A DNA stretch of 64,000 bases from Thermobacillus sp. ZCTH02-B1 (GCF_002159085.1 NZ_LZRU01000015.1:1-64000); one strand, 5' to 3'; numbered from the stretch's first letter, positions 25,134 through 34,541 are shown. Notes: generated by a model from the sequence alone, not told the origin. A program made the numbers and translations.

Positions 25134-26021
25134 ATGACCGTCAGGAAGGCGATCATTCCGGCCGCAGGACTCGGCACGCGGTTCCTGCCCGCGACGAAGG
25201 CGATGCCGAAGGAGATGCTGCCGATTGTCGACAAGCCGACGATCCAGTACATCGTCGAGGAGGCGGTGGCCTCGGGCATCGAGGACATCATCATCGTGAC
25301 GGGCAAAGGCAAGCGGGCGATCGAGGACCATTTCGACAATTCCTTCGAGCTCGAGTACAACCTGCTGGAGCGGGGCAAGCTCGACCTGCTCAGCGAGGTT
25401 CAGAAGCCGTCGCAGATGGCGGACATCCATTACATCCGGCAAAAGGAACCCCGCGGACTCGGACACGCCGTCTGGTGCGCCCGCAAATTCATCGGCAACG
25501 AGCCGTTCGCCGTGCTGCTCGGGGACGACATCGTGCGCGCCGAGCGCCCGGCGCTGCGCCAGCTCATGGACATGCACGACCGGTACCGGTCGTCGGTCAT
25601 CGGCGTGAAGCCGGTGCCGGACGATGAAGTGCACCGCTACGGCATCGTCGACGGCAAGCCGATCGACCGCGGCTTCTACAGCGTGTCCGGTCTCGTCGAG
25701 AAGCCGGCGAAGGGGGCCGCGCCGTCGAACCTCGCGATCATGGGGCGCTATATCCTGAGCCCGACGATCTTCGACATCCTGGGCAGCCTGGAGCCCGGCG
25801 CCGGCGGCGAGATCCAGCTCACCGACGCGATCGCGAAGCTGAACGAGACGGAGGCGGTGTACGCGTTCGAATTCGAGGGCACCCGTTACGACGTCGGGGA
25901 AAAAATGGGCTTCATCCGCACCACGATCGAGTTCGCGCTGGAGCGCAGCGATCTGCGCGACGGGCTGCTCGATTATCTGACGCAGTTGCTGCATGAACGG
26001 CAGCCTGCCGAAACCCGGTGA
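25134..26021 (+). CDS. galU: UTP-glucose-1-phosphate uridylyltransferase
   Basis: A 295-residue cytoplasmic nucleotidyltransferase. It begins with [20 protein letters not shown] (2-21), the nucleotide-binding loop, continues with [20 protein letters not shown] and LLGDDIV (about 125-131), and ends with [13 protein letters not shown]. It makes UDP-glucose from UTP and glucose-1-phosphate, the precursor for EPS, galactose conversion and glycolipids. GGAGGG stands upstream of ATG 25134; another ATG at 25116 would add six residues. It sits 40 bases after epsC in the same operon. Length is normal. Confidence 0.95.
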   Translation: MTVRKAIIPAAGLGTRFLPATKAMPKEMLPIVDKPTIQYIVEEAVASGIEDIIIVTGKGKRAIEDHFDNSFELEYNLLERGKLDLLSEVQKPSQMADIHYIRQKEPRGLGHAVWCARKFIGNEPFAVLLGDDIVRAERPALRQLMDMHDRYRSSVIGVKPVPDDEVHRYGIVDGKPIDRGFYSVSGLVEKPAKGAAPSNLAIMGRYILSPTIFDILGSLEPGAGGEIQLTDAIAKLNETEAVYAFEFEGTRYDVGEKMGFIRTTIEFALERSDLRDGLLDYLTQLLHERQPAETR

Positions 26022-26027
26022 TCGGCG

Positions 26028-27218
26028 ATGGCGCAGCCTGCCGGCCGGATTCTGTTCTGCGCGACCGTCGCGCGGCATCTCGAGCGGTTCCACCAACCCG
26101 TCATGCGTTGGTTCAAATCCAGGGGGTGGGAGGTGCACGCGGCCGCTTCCGGCACGCCGGAGCTGCCCTGGACGGACCGGCAGTTCGACGTGCCGTTCAG
26201 CCGGTCGCCGCTCAAGCCCGTGAACATCGCCGCCTACCGGCAGCTCAGGCGGATCATCGCGGAAGGCGGCTATCAGCTCATCCATTGCCACACGCCGACG
26301 GCGGGCGTTCTGACGAGACTCGCGGCGCGCGGGGCCAGGCGCTCCGGCGTCCGGGTGCTTTATACGGCACACGGCTTTCATTTTCAGAGCGGAGGGCCGA
26401 AGCTGAACTGGCTGCTCTTCTACCCGGTCGAGCGGATGCTTGCCCGGCTGACCGACTGCCTGATCACGATCAACGAGGAGGATTTCCGGCTGGCGGCGGA
26501 CCGCCGCTTCCCGGCCGGCCGCATCGTCCGCGTCCACGGCGTCGGCATCGACCTGGAGCGTTTCCGGCCGGCCGACGCCGAGCGGAGGCGCGGCATGCGC
26601 CGGCTGCTCGGTTACGGGATGGAGGATCAACTGCTGTTCTACGCGGCGGAGTTCAACCGGAACAAGAACCAGCGGATGCTCATCGAGGCGCTTGCGCTGC
26701 TGAAGGACGATTTTCCGCGGGCGAGGCTGCTCCTGGCGGGCGACGGCCCGCTGCGGCCGGCCTGCGAGGAACTGGCCGCGCGGCTCGGCGTCCGGGATCG
26801 GGTCGACTTTCTCGGTTACCGGCCGGACATCGCCGACTGGCTGCCCGCCCTGGACATTGCCGTCGCGTCCAGCTTCCGGGAGGGGCTGCCGGTAAACGTG
26901 CTGGAGGCGATGGCGTGCGGCCTGCCGGTCGTCGCGACGTCGAACCGCGGGCACCGGGAGCTCGTGCGGCCCGGCAGGAACGGCTGGCTCGTGCCTCCCG
27001 GGGACGCCCGGCAGATGGCCGGCCGGATCCGGGATCTGCTCGCCAATCCCCGCGAGCGCGCGGCGTTCGGCGCCGCCGGCCGCGCGATCGCCTCGTCGTC
27101 GTACGGCCTGGATACGGTGATGGCGGAGCTGCGCGCCGTCTACGCATCGATACTGGGTGAAATGGAGATCGGAAAATGGCAACGGCAATTCGGGTACTCC
27201 ACGCCGTCGTCAACATGA
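26028..27218 (+). CDS. Glycosyltransferase family 4 (EpsD-like)
   Basis: A 396-residue GT-B enzyme. An N-terminal Glyco_trans_4-type domain contains LIHCHTPTAGVLTRLAAR (about 85-102) and LYTAHGFHFQ. The C-terminal GT1 domain has DRVDFLGYRPDIADWLPALDI and SSFREGLPVNVLEAMACGLPVVAT (about 284-307), including the conserved EGLP..LEAMACG donor site. Resembles Bacillus EpsD, so it may add an early sugar to the lipid-linked unit. No strong ribosome binding site is visible before the ATG, which lies 6 bases after galU, so translation is probably coupled. Its last 43 bases overlap the next gene. Confidence 0.88.
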   Translation: MAQPAGRILFCATVARHLERFHQPVMRWFKSRGWEVHAAASGTPELPWTDRQFDVPFSRSPLKPVNIAAYRQLRRIIAEGGYQLIHCHTPTAGVLTRLAARGARRSGVRVLYTAHGFHFQSGGPKLNWLLFYPVERMLARLTDCLITINEEDFRLAADRRFPAGRIVRVHGVGIDLERFRPADAERRRGMRRLLGYGMEDQLLFYAAEFNRNKNQRMLIEALALLKDDFPRARLLLAGDGPLRPACEELAARLGVRDRVDFLGYRPDIADWLPALDIAVASSFREGLPVNVLEAMACGLPVVATSNRGHRELVRPGRNGWLVPPGDARQMAGRIRDLLANPRERAAFGAAGRAIASSSYGLDTVMAELRAVYASILGEMEIGKWQRQFGYSTPSST

Positions 27219-28336
27219 ACCGCGGAGGCGCGGAGACGCTGATCATGAACCTGTACCGGCGGATCGACCGGTCGCGGCTGCAGTTCGATTTTCTCACCTG
27301 CCGGGAAGGGGTGTACGACGACGAGATTCGTGCGCTCGGCGGGATCGTCCACCGCGTTCCCTGGATCACCGAGGCGGGGCCGGTCGGCTACATCCGCGCG
27401 CTGGACCGCTTCTTCGCGGAGCACCGCCATTACCGGATCGTGCACGCGCACATGGACCGGATGAGCGGCTGGGTGCTCCGGGCTGCCCGGCGCGCCGGCG
27501 TTCCGGTGCGGATCGCGCACAGCCACAACACGAGAAGCGAAGGCGGTCCGCTGGCGAGGCTGTACAAATGGGCGTCGGGGCGGCTGATCGCGCCGAATGC
27601 GACCGGGCGGCTCGCCTGCTCGGAGGCGGCGGCCGCCTGGCTGTTCGGCGGCCGGGCGAAGGAGGCGCGGATCATCCGCAACGCCGTCGACTGCGCCGCC
27701 CTCGCGTTCGATCCGGAGATCCGGCGGGCGGTTCGGGCGGAGCTGAACCTCAAGCCCGGGCAGCTCGCCGTCTGCCACGTCGGCCGCTTCACGACGCAGA
27801 AGAACCACGCGTTCCTGATCGATCTGTTCGCGCATCTTGCGGCGGAGCGGCCGGACGCGGCGCTGCTGCTCGTCGGGGACGGGCCGCTCCGGGAGCCGAT
27901 CGCGCGGCGGGCCGAAGCGGCCGGCATCGCCGGCCGCGTCCGCTTTCTCGGCCTGCGGAGCGACGTCCCGCGGCTGCTCGCGGGCATGGACGTCATGGTG
28001 TTCCCCTCGCTGCACGAGGGGCTGCCGCTCACGCTGATCGAGGCGCAGGCCGCCGGACTGCCGTGCGTCGTCTCCGACCGGGTGACGGAGGAGGCCGATC
28101 TCGGGATCGGACTCGTGGCGCGTCTGCCGCTGGAGGCGCCGCGCGACGCGTGGATCCGCGGGATCCTGCGGGCGGAGGCCCGGTCGGACTCGGTCCTCAT
28201 GCGCACGCGGGCGGCGGACGAAGTGCGCGGGCGGGGCTACGACATCGGGGCCGTCGCGGAGGAACTGGCCGGCTATTACGGACAAGCCTGCCGCGCGTTC
28301 GCCGCCGTGCCGGCGGAGGCCAGGAGAATCGTATGA
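27176..28336 (+). CDS. Glycosyltransferase family 4 (EpsF-like)
   Basis: A 386-residue GT-B enzyme beginning IRVLHAVVNMNRGGAETLIM (5-24), the acceptor-side motif of EpsF-type proteins. The GT1 half has CHVGRFTTQKNHAFLIDLFA (about 202-221) and FPSLHEGLPLTLIEAQAAGLP (about 278-298), where E-G-L-P and E-x-Q-A-A-G bind the nucleotide sugar. It adds a sugar to the growing EPS unit on the cytoplasmic side. GGAGATCGG precedes ATG 27176, which is inside the end of the previous gene. Its stop codon lies 10 bases before the next start. Confidence 0.9.
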   Translation: MATAIRVLHAVVNMNRGGAETLIMNLYRRIDRSRLQFDFLTCREGVYDDEIRALGGIVHRVPWITEAGPVGYIRALDRFFAEHRHYRIVHAHMDRMSGWVLRAARRAGVPVRIAHSHNTRSEGGPLARLYKWASGRLIAPNATGRLACSEAAAAWLFGGRAKEARIIRNAVDCAALAFDPEIRRAVRAELNLKPGQLAVCHVGRFTTQKNHAFLIDLFAHLAAERPDAALLLVGDGPLREPIARRAEAAGIAGRVRFLGLRSDVPRLLAGMDVMVFPSLHEGLPLTLIEAQAAGLPCVVSDRVTEEADLGIGLVARLPLEAPRDAWIRGILRAEARSDSVLMRTRAADEVRGRGYDIGAVAEELAGYYGQACRAFAAVPAEARRIV

Positions 28337-28346
28337 GGTGGATCAT

Positions 28347-29465
28347 ATGGCGAAGATGCGTTGCCGGATGCGGCTCGGCGAGGTGCCGCTCCATCTCTAC
28401 CAGGTGATCGCGGGGTTCGAACTGCTGGCACGGCGGGGCGTCATCGAGCTCGAGATCGCGTGGGATACGGGGCGCGCGGCGGGCAAGCCGCGCCTTCCCT
28501 ACAATATGCTGGAAGTGATCCTGGACGGGGAAATCCGGCTGCTCTACGACCTGAACGACGGGTACGACAATCTCGCTCGGGACCCCGACGAGCTGTACGG
28601 CCCCCTGCTCAAACATTATGATCTCTGCTTCAAGCGCAGCTTCAGCGCGAAGCGCAACGCCGCGCTCACGCACGGCGGGAAGATCCGGCCGCTCGGCCTG
28701 AACTATTGGGTGACGATCCCCGGCAGCGCCGCCCACCGGCCGGCGCCGCTCGATCCGCCGAAGGAGAAGCTGAAGAAGCTGGTCCGGATGCTGCCGATCA
28801 CCTCCCATTACAACGGCTGGTACACGATCGAGACGTTCGAGGACGAGCCGAAGCCGGACGCGCCGCCGAACATCCTGTTCATGGCGCGGATGTGGGACGT
28901 GCAGGGCGATCCCGGCTGGCAATTGACGGAGGCGAAGCGCGAGGAGCGGCATTACATCAACGAGCAGCGCGCGCGCACGATCCGGCTGTGCCGGGAGGCG
29001 TTCGGCGACCGGTTCCACGGCGGCGTCGCGCCGACCCGCTTTGCCCTCGAGCGCTACCCCGACCTCGTGATCGCCGACCGGCGCGCGGTCACCCGCCGTG
29101 CGTATCTGGAACGGATGAAGCGCTCGGTGATCTGCATCGCGACGATGGGGCTGCACCAGTCGATCGGCTGGAAATTCGCCGAGTACGTCGCCGCGTCCAA
29201 GGCGATCGTGACGGAGACGCTGCATTACGAAGTGCCGGGGATCTTCGGCGAAGGCCGCAATTATCTGTCGTTCCGGACGCCGGAGGAATGCGTCGAGGCC
29301 GTGGACCGGCTGATCCGGGACGATCGGCTCCGGCTGAGCCTCATGCGGAACAACCGGAATTACTACCGGCGCCATGTGCGCCCCGACCGGCTCGTGCTGA
29401 ACAGCCTGATGGCCGCGATCGGCGCGTCCCGGACGGAGCACGGCGCCGCCGAAGGGTGGATGTGA
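28347..29465 (+). CDS. Putative glycosyltransferase of EPS operon
   Basis: A 372-residue soluble protein. The C-terminal third (about 245-350) reads like a GT-B donor domain: VICIATMGLHQSIGWKFAEYVAASKAIVTE, then the EVPG..EGRNYLSFRTPEECVEAVDRLIRDD pattern found in GT4-type enzymes. The N-terminal part, with VPLHLYQVIAGFELLARRGVIELEI and YDLNDGYDN, has no motif I can assign. I infer a glycosyltransferase from that and from the neighbours. GAGGTGG is about 7 bases before ATG 28347; GTG 28338 is an alternative. The next gene begins two bases after the stop codon. Confidence 0.65.
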   Translation: MAKMRCRMRLGEVPLHLYQVIAGFELLARRGVIELEIAWDTGRAAGKPRLPYNMLEVILDGEIRLLYDLNDGYDNLARDPDELYGPLLKHYDLCFKRSFSAKRNAALTHGGKIRPLGLNYWVTIPGSAAHRPAPLDPPKEKLKKLVRMLPITSHYNGWYTIETFEDEPKPDAPPNILFMARMWDVQGDPGWQLTEAKREERHYINEQRARTIRLCREAFGDRFHGGVAPTRFALERYPDLVIADRRAVTRRAYLERMKRSVICIATMGLHQSIGWKFAEYVAASKAIVTETLHYEVPGIFGEGRNYLSFRTPEECVEAVDRLIRDDRLRLSLMRNNRNYYRRHVRPDRLVLNSLMAAIGASRTEHGAAEGWM

Positions 29466-29467
29466 CG

Positions 29468-30385
29468 ATGGCGGACGGACCGAAGCCGACGCTGACGGTG
29501 TTCACGCCGACCTACAACCGGGCGTACGTGCTGCCCCGCGTCTATGAAAGCCTGCGCCGCCAGACGTGCAGGGACTTCGTCTGGCTCGTCATCGACGACG
29601 GCTCGACCGACAACACGGCGGAGCTCGTGCGCGGCTGGATGGCGGAGGGAGAAATCCCGATCCGCTACCACTATCAGGAGAACCAGGGGATGCACGGCGC
29701 GCACAACGCGGCTTATGGGCTGATCGACACGGAGCTGAACGTCTGCATCGACTCGGACGACGAGATGCCGGAAGACGCGGTGGAAAAGATCATCCGCTTC
29801 TGGCGCGAACACGGCGGCGACGACTACGCCGGCATCATCGGGCTTGACGCGGACCGGGACGGGAACATCATCGGCGACCGGCTGCCGGAGGGATTGAAGG
29901 CGTGCACGCTGTCCGGCCTGCACGCGATCCACAAGGTGCGGGGCGACAAGAAGCTGGTGTACCGGACCGATCTCGTGAAGGCCGTTCCGCCGTATCCCGT
30001 TTTCCCCGGTGAGAAATACTGCCCGCTGAGCTACAAGTATCTGCTGATCGACAAGATCCGCCCGCTGCTCCTCCTGAACGAGGTGCTCTGCCGGGTCGAG
30101 TACCTGCCCGACGGATCGAGCCTGAACATGATCCGCCAATACCGGAACAATCCGCGCGGATTCGCCTTTTTCCGGCGGACGGCGATGGAGGTGCAGCCGA
30201 CCTGGAAGCAGCGGTTCCGCGAGTCGATCCACTACGTTTCGAGCTGCCTGATGACGGGCGGACGCGGCATGCTGCGCGATTCGCCGCGCAAAGGTCTGAC
30301 GCTGCTCGCGCTGCCGTTCGGCGTGCTGCTGTATCTCTATGTGATGGGCACCCGCCGATCGGCGCCGCGTGCGGCCGGACGCTGA
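29468..30385 (+). CDS. Glycosyltransferase family 2
   Basis: A 305-residue GT-A enzyme. TVFTPTYNRAYVLPRVYESL (10-29) and VIDDGSTDNTAEL (about 41-53) form the nucleotide-binding part, and CIDSDDEMPEDAV (about 97-109) gives the D-x-D metal site. The C-terminal end is hydrophobic (LLALPFGVLLYLYVMG), suggesting membrane association. It transfers a single sugar in EPS repeat assembly. The ATG at 29468 has AAGGGTGG upstream; GTG 29462 is an alternative. The next gene is 12 bases downstream. Confidence 0.9.
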   Translation: MADGPKPTLTVFTPTYNRAYVLPRVYESLRRQTCRDFVWLVIDDGSTDNTAELVRGWMAEGEIPIRYHYQENQGMHGAHNAAYGLIDTELNVCIDSDDEMPEDAVEKIIRFWREHGGDDYAGIIGLDADRDGNIIGDRLPEGLKACTLSGLHAIHKVRGDKKLVYRTDLVKAVPPYPVFPGEKYCPLSYKYLLIDKIRPLLLLNEVLCRVEYLPDGSSLNMIRQYRNNPRGFAFFRRTAMEVQPTWKQRFRESIHYVSSCLMTGGRGMLRDSPRKGLTLLALPFGVLLYLYVMGTRRSAPRAAGR

Positions 30386-30397
30386 GGGGGCGGATGG

Positions 30398-31483
30398 ATG
30401 ACCGTCCTGTGGATCAACCTGCTGGTCGTGTTCGTCTTCGCGGCGCTGGCCCGCATGATTCCGCTGGCGCGGCGGGACGGGCTGCCCGATCATGCCGGCA
30501 GTCAGGAGGCGGTGAAGCCGAACAAGCTGCTCGTGGCGGCAGCCGCGGCGAGCATCGTGCTCGTCTCCGGACTGCGCAACAACATCGGCGACACGCCTTA
30601 CTACATGAACGGCTATTCTCTGCTCGAGCCGACGTTCGAGGGTTTCAGCTTCAGGGGAGACTTCGGTTTCAACGCGCTCCAGATCGCGCTGAAGATGCTC
30701 ATGCCCGATCCGCAGGCGCTCGTCTTCCTGACGGCGCTGGCGACCAATGTGCTCATCGTCGCGGGGCTGTACCGGTACGCGTTGATGATCGAGGTCAGCC
30801 TGTTCCTGTACATCACGACCGGCATGTTCACGGTTTCGATGAACGGCATCCGCCAGTACCTCGCCGCGGCCATCCTGTTTGCCGGAACGCACTGGCTGAT
30901 CCGGGGCGACTGGAAGCGGTATTTCCCGCTCGTCCTGCTGGCTGCGACGATTCACAAGACGGCGCTCATCATGCTGCCCGTCTATTTCTTCGTGCGCAGG
31001 AAGGCGTGGACGAAGGCGACGATGCTGATACTCGCGCTGGCCGTGATGGCCGTGGTCGGATTCGAACTGTTCTTCGGCGCCCTGCTCGTCCTGCTCGAAG
31101 GCAGCAAGTATGCAGTCTACGGAAATTTCGACAAGGGCGGCGCGAACATCATCCGGGTTGCGGTCGCGGGCGTTCCGCTCGCCATCGCGTTTCTCGGCCG
31201 GCGCAAGCTGCGGAACATCTGGCCCGAAAGCGATGTTTTCGTCAACATGACGCTGCTGGGATTCGTGTTCATGATCATTTCGACCGCGAACTGGATATTC
31301 GCGCGGCTCAACATTTATTTCGGCCTCTACAGCCTGGTGCTGTTCTCGTGGATCATCCCGCTGTTTGCGGAGCGGTACCGGAAGCTGGCCTATTACGGGG
31401 TGCTGGTGTGCCATTTGCTGTATTTCTACTATGAACATGTCGTGTCGCTGGGTCTGCATTATCGAAGCGACTACCTGTTGTGA
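30398..31483 (+). CDS. epsG: EpsG-family membrane protein, probable EPS polymerase
   Basis: A 361-residue protein with about ten hydrophobic helices. SGLRNNIGDTPYYMNGYS (about 53-70) is the EpsG signature, followed by FGFNALQIALKMLMP and MNGIRQYLAAAILFAG (about 148-163). EpsG members are thought to act like Wzy, joining lipid-linked repeat units outside the membrane. GAGGGGGCGG lies just before ATG 30398. It comes between glycosyltransferase genes as in the Bacillus eps operon. Confidence 0.87.
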   Translation: MTVLWINLLVVFVFAALARMIPLARRDGLPDHAGSQEAVKPNKLLVAAAAASIVLVSGLRNNIGDTPYYMNGYSLLEPTFEGFSFRGDFGFNALQIALKMLMPDPQALVFLTALATNVLIVAGLYRYALMIEVSLFLYITTGMFTVSMNGIRQYLAAAILFAGTHWLIRGDWKRYFPLVLLAATIHKTALIMLPVYFFVRRKAWTKATMLILALAVMAVVGFELFFGALLVLLEGSKYAVYGNFDKGGANIIRVAVAGVPLAIAFLGRRKLRNIWPESDVFVNMTLLGFVFMIISTANWIFARLNIYFGLYSLVLFSWIIPLFAERYRKLAYYGVLVCHLLYFYYEHVVSLGLHYRSDYLL

Positions 31484-31515
31484 CAGCCCCGCGACCAGCC
31501 GGAGGTGACCATTGC

Positions 31516-32715
31516 ATGCCGACTGGCGTACATGCCGGGATTGCGGAGCCGGCCGAAAGGCCGATCGTCGTGCTGCATGTCGTGCCGGGCATTTCGGCGG
31601 AAGGCATCGGGACGTTCGTCCTCAACATGCTGGAGCATCTTGACCGGAGCAGAACGAAGGTGCTGCTCGCCGTCACGACGGATTGGGATCAGCTTCATGA
31701 AGGCCGGGCGCGGGAGCTGGGCGCGGAAATTTACCGCACGGCCGAGATCGGCGCCGGGCTGATCGGATGGGCGAGGCATTTTGTCCGGCTGATCCGGCTC
31801 ATCCGGCGGCACGGGGCGATCGACGCCGTGCACAGCCACATGGACTATTTCAACGGCATCAACTGTCTCGCCGCGCTGATCGCAGGCGTGCCCGTCCGCA
31901 TCGCGCACGCCCACCGGGCGGCCGATTCCGGACGGATCGGCTGGCTCAGGCGGCTCTACTCGTTCGTCATGCGGGTGCTCATCGCGCTCTGCGCGACGGA
32001 GCGGGTCGGGTGCTCCGATTCGGCGAACAAGGGGCAGCACCGGATCGGACCGTGGCAGTTCGGTTCGAAGGTCGTGACGAACGGCATCGACATGGGCGTC
32101 TTCACGCCGGTCCGGACACCGGAAGCGCCGGAAGGGATCGACGTGCGGGACGATGCGGTCCGCCTGGTGACGGTAGGGCGGATGGACCCGTCGAAGAATC
32201 CGCTTTTTCTCGTGCGGATCTTCCATGAGGTGAAGAAGCGGATGCCGGGCGTCCGGCTGTACTGGATCGGCACCGGCAGCCTGCGCGGGGAAGTGGAGGC
32301 TTTGATTTCGGAGCTCGGACTCGAGTCGTCGGTGACGCTGCTCGGCGTCCGCCGCGATGTGCCCGCCATTCTGCCCTGGATGGACTGGATGTTGTTCCCG
32401 TCCAGGCTGGAGGGGCTTCCGTTCGCGGTGATCGAGGCGCAGGCGTGCGGCGTGAAGTGCTTCGTCTCGGACGCGATTCCCGATGAGGCCAATTTCGGGC
32501 TGTGCGTGACGCTGCCGCTGGAGGAGCGTGAGACGTACTGGGCGGACCGGATCTGCGAGCGGCTGGCGGATGGCGGCGCCGGGCTTGCGCTGGACCCGGT
32601 GCGTGCGGCCCGGTACGACATCCGGAACACCGTGCGGGAGCTGGATGCGCTCTGGCGGGCGCGGCGCGGCGGGTACGCCGAACCGGGAGTCGCCCGGGAA
32701 GGGGCGCCGTTGTAA
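31516..32715 (+). CDS. Glycosyltransferase family 4 (EPS)
   Basis: A 399-residue GT-B enzyme. VVLHVVPGISAEGIGTFVLNML (17-38) is the acceptor domain, and VHSHMDYFNGINCLAALIAGVPVRIAHAH (about 106-134) the middle. The donor half has LVTVGRMDPSKNPLFLVRIFHEV (about 215-237) and FPSRLEGLPFAVIEAQACGVKCFVSD (about 294-319). It belongs to the EpsF-like subgroup and resembles the gene at 27176. GGAGGTGA stands 9 bases before ATG 31516, which gives a standard length. It ends the operon; a 707-base gap with repeat array B follows. Confidence 0.88.
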   Translation: MPTGVHAGIAEPAERPIVVLHVVPGISAEGIGTFVLNMLEHLDRSRTKVLLAVTTDWDQLHEGRARELGAEIYRTAEIGAGLIGWARHFVRLIRLIRRHGAIDAVHSHMDYFNGINCLAALIAGVPVRIAHAHRAADSGRIGWLRRLYSFVMRVLIALCATERVGCSDSANKGQHRIGPWQFGSKVVTNGIDMGVFTPVRTPEAPEGIDVRDDAVRLVTVGRMDPSKNPLFLVRIFHEVKKRMPGVRLYWIGTGSLRGEVEALISELGLESSVTLLGVRRDVPAILPWMDWMLFPSRLEGLPFAVIEAQACGVKCFVSDAIPDEANFGLCVTLPLEERETYWADRICERLADGGAGLALDPVRAARYDIRNTVRELDALWRARRGGYAEPGVAREGAPL

Positions 32716-33422
32716 GGCGGCACAGGGTCCGTCGGGCATCCGGTTCACCGTTTCGGTTTACGGTTTACGGTCTGCGGGACCGTTAACAAGCGCCGCGGTC
32801 GGCTTCCGGAGCGCATTAACGGTCCGCGGGACCGTAAACGGTCTGGATTCGGGGCACGGAGCTGCGTGGTGCCGACGAATAACGGTCTGCGGGACCGTTA
32901 ACAAGCGCCGCGGTCGGCTTCCGGAGCGCATTAACGGTCCGCGGGACCGTAAACGGTCTGGATTCGGGGCGCGAAGCTGCGCGGTGCCGACGAATAACGG
33001 TCTGCGGGACCGTTAACAAGCGCCGCGGTCGGCTTCCGGAGCGCATTAACGGTCCGCGGGACCGTAAACGGTCTGGATTCGGGGCACGGAGCTGCGTGGT
33101 GCCGACGAATAACGGTCTGCGGGACCGTTAACAAGCGCCGCGGTCGGCTTCCGGAGCGCATTAACGGTCCGCGGGACCGTAAACGGCGAGGATTCGGGGC
33201 GCGGAGCTGCGCGGTGCCGACGAATAACGGTCTGCGGGACCGTTAACAAGCGTCGCGGTCGGCTTCCGGAGCGGAATAACGGTCCGCGGGACCGTAAACG
33301 GTCTGGATTCGGGGCGCGGAGCTGCGTGATGCCCCCGGCTTTTGCAAACGGCAGAACGACCGGACGCTTCAGGGTTGTGTTGTTGACAGTCAAAGTGAAG
33401 GAAGCCGGAAGGAGCGGTGCGG
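32716..33422. other. Intergenic region containing palindrome array B
   Basis: No gene is seen. Both strands of the array are open for long stretches because the unit lacks stops in some frames, but there are no ribosome binding sites and the encoded peptides simply repeat. After the array, 33341-33422 holds only the leader of the GT32 gene. Confidence 0.5.
32766..33340. repeat. Palindrome array B: five near-identical 115-bp tandem repeats
   Basis: Units start at 32766, 32881, 32996, 33111 and 33226 and are almost identical. Each holds two 19-bp palindromes, AACGGTCTGCGGGACCGTT at offset 0 and AACGGTCCGCGGGACCGTA at offset 52, with a further half-site AAACGGTCTGG directly after the second. 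Palindrome spacing therefore alternates 52 and 63. The last unit is slightly diverged. The stem sequence co-varies with array A (GTCC/GGAC instead of GTAC/GTAC), keeping the inverted repeat intact. Confidence 0.9.
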
Positions 33423-34178
33423 ATGGCGGACAAGATGCCTGACGGATGGCGGATTCCGAAGAAGCTCCATTATTGCTGGTTCGGCCGGGGAGAAAAGCCG
33501 CGGCTGGTGCGGAAATGCATGCGGAGCTGGCGGCGCCATCTCGGCGATTACGAGTGGATCGAGTGGAACGAGGACAATTTCGACGTCAGCTCGCATCCCT
33601 ATGTGCGGGAGGCGTACGAGGCGGGGAAATATGCGTTCGTCAGCGATTATGTACGCCTGGTCGCCCTGCTGGAGCACGGCGGCATCTATCTCGACACCGA
33701 CGTCGAAGTGCTCCGGCCGCTGGCGCCTCTGCACAAGCATCGCGCGTTCACCGGATTCGAGGACGGCCTCCACCTTCAATCCGGTACGCTCGGCGCGGAG
33801 CCCGGGCATCCGTGGATCGCGGCGCTGCTGCACGAATACGAGGGCAGGCGGTTCCGGCTTCCGGACGGCGGCTTCGACACGACGACGAACACGGCCGCGA
33901 TGACGCGTTTCTGCGAATCGATCGGCCTGAAGCGGGACGGCAGCTTCCAGATGCTGCCCGACGGGGTGGCCGTCTATCCGCGCAGCTATTTCAGCCCGTA
34001 CGATTACATCAACGGGCGCAGCTGCCTGACGACCGAGAGCTATACGATTCACCATTTCTCGCAGTCCTGGCTGCCCGCGCACGTGCGGCTGCGCACCGGG
34101 GCGAAGCGGTTCCTGGGCCGCGTGGCGGGACCGGCGGTGGTCGTCGGCCTGCGGCAACTGTTCGGGAGAAACGGGTGA
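33423..34178 (+). CDS. GT32-type glycosyltransferase (capsular polysaccharide synthesis, DXD)
   Basis: A 251-residue GT-A enzyme of the Gly_transf_sug/OCH1 kind. IPKKLHYCWFGRGEKP (about 9-24) and YEWIEWNEDNFD open the fold; KYAFVSDYVRLVALLEHGGIYLDTDVEVL (about 69-97) holds the DTD metal-binding motif. It probably adds a sugar to the EPS. ATG 33423 has AAGGAG 8 bases upstream; GTG 33417 is possible. It stands alone, flanked on both sides by palindrome arrays (B and C), and is the only gene in the EPS region without a recognisable SinR box. Confidence 0.88.
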   Translation: MADKMPDGWRIPKKLHYCWFGRGEKPRLVRKCMRSWRRHLGDYEWIEWNEDNFDVSSHPYVREAYEAGKYAFVSDYVRLVALLEHGGIYLDTDVEVLRPLAPLHKHRAFTGFEDGLHLQSGTLGAEPGHPWIAALLHEYEGRRFRLPDGGFDTTTNTAAMTRFCESIGLKRDGSFQMLPDGVAVYPRSYFSPYDYINGRSCLTTESYTIHHFSQSWLPAHVRLRTGAKRFLGRVAGPAVVVGLRQLFGRNG

Positions 34179-34488
34179 GGCGGCGGTGTTGGCCGCCGGC
34201 GGATTCGCGCGGAGGCGTTGGCCACGGGACGGTTGCGCGGGCGCCGCGACGCGGGTGCCGCGCTGCCGGCCGATGGCGGGTGATAGCGCGGAAGCAGCGC
34301 CGTGGAGAGCACCCGTCGGAGCCCGTAACGGTACGCGGTACCGTGATAGAGGCGGGGACGGCGGTTGCGAGCGGCCGGGATCGGCCTGTAACGGTACGCG
34401 GTACCGTCAGCCGGCCGTGCAACGCGTCTCTGCATTCTCTAACGGCACACGGTACCGTTCGAGGCGGGGAATGCGGTCGCGGGGCGAA
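34179..34488. other. Intergenic region containing palindrome array C
   Basis: No gene is seen. It holds three palindromes at 34327-34459 and leads into the promoter at 34489. Confidence 0.5.
34327..34459. repeat. Palindrome array C: three 19-bp palindromes
   Basis: Copies AACGGTACGCGGTACCGTG (34327-34345), AACGGTACGCGGTACCGTC (34390-34408) and AACGGCACACGGTACCGTT (34441-34459). Start spacings are 63 and 51, the same two values as in arrays A and B, though the intervening DNA is unrelated to either. Confidence 0.8.
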
Positions 34489-34541
34489 TTGACAGCTCGG
34501 CCAATAGGTGCTATTGTAATCCTGTGTTCATTATAGAGAAC
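34489..34541 (+). promoter_or_regulatory. Promoter and SinR box of the nucleotidyltransferase operon
   Basis: TTGACA (34489-34494) and TATTGT (34512-34517) are 17 bases apart; GTTCATTATAGAGAAC (34526-34541) follows 8 bases after the -10. A further half-site (GAAC) lies near 34568. Sequence and layout match the lasso operon promoter at 16552. Confidence 0.72.

Noticed and set aside
32766..33340. CRISPR array
   Set aside because: The 'spacers' are identical from unit to unit, the repeat is 115 bp with internal palindromes, and no cas genes are present.
32528..33433. Repeated minus- and plus-strand frames through array B
   Set aside because: Identical peptide repeats come from the DNA repeat; stop codons recur at the same unit position.
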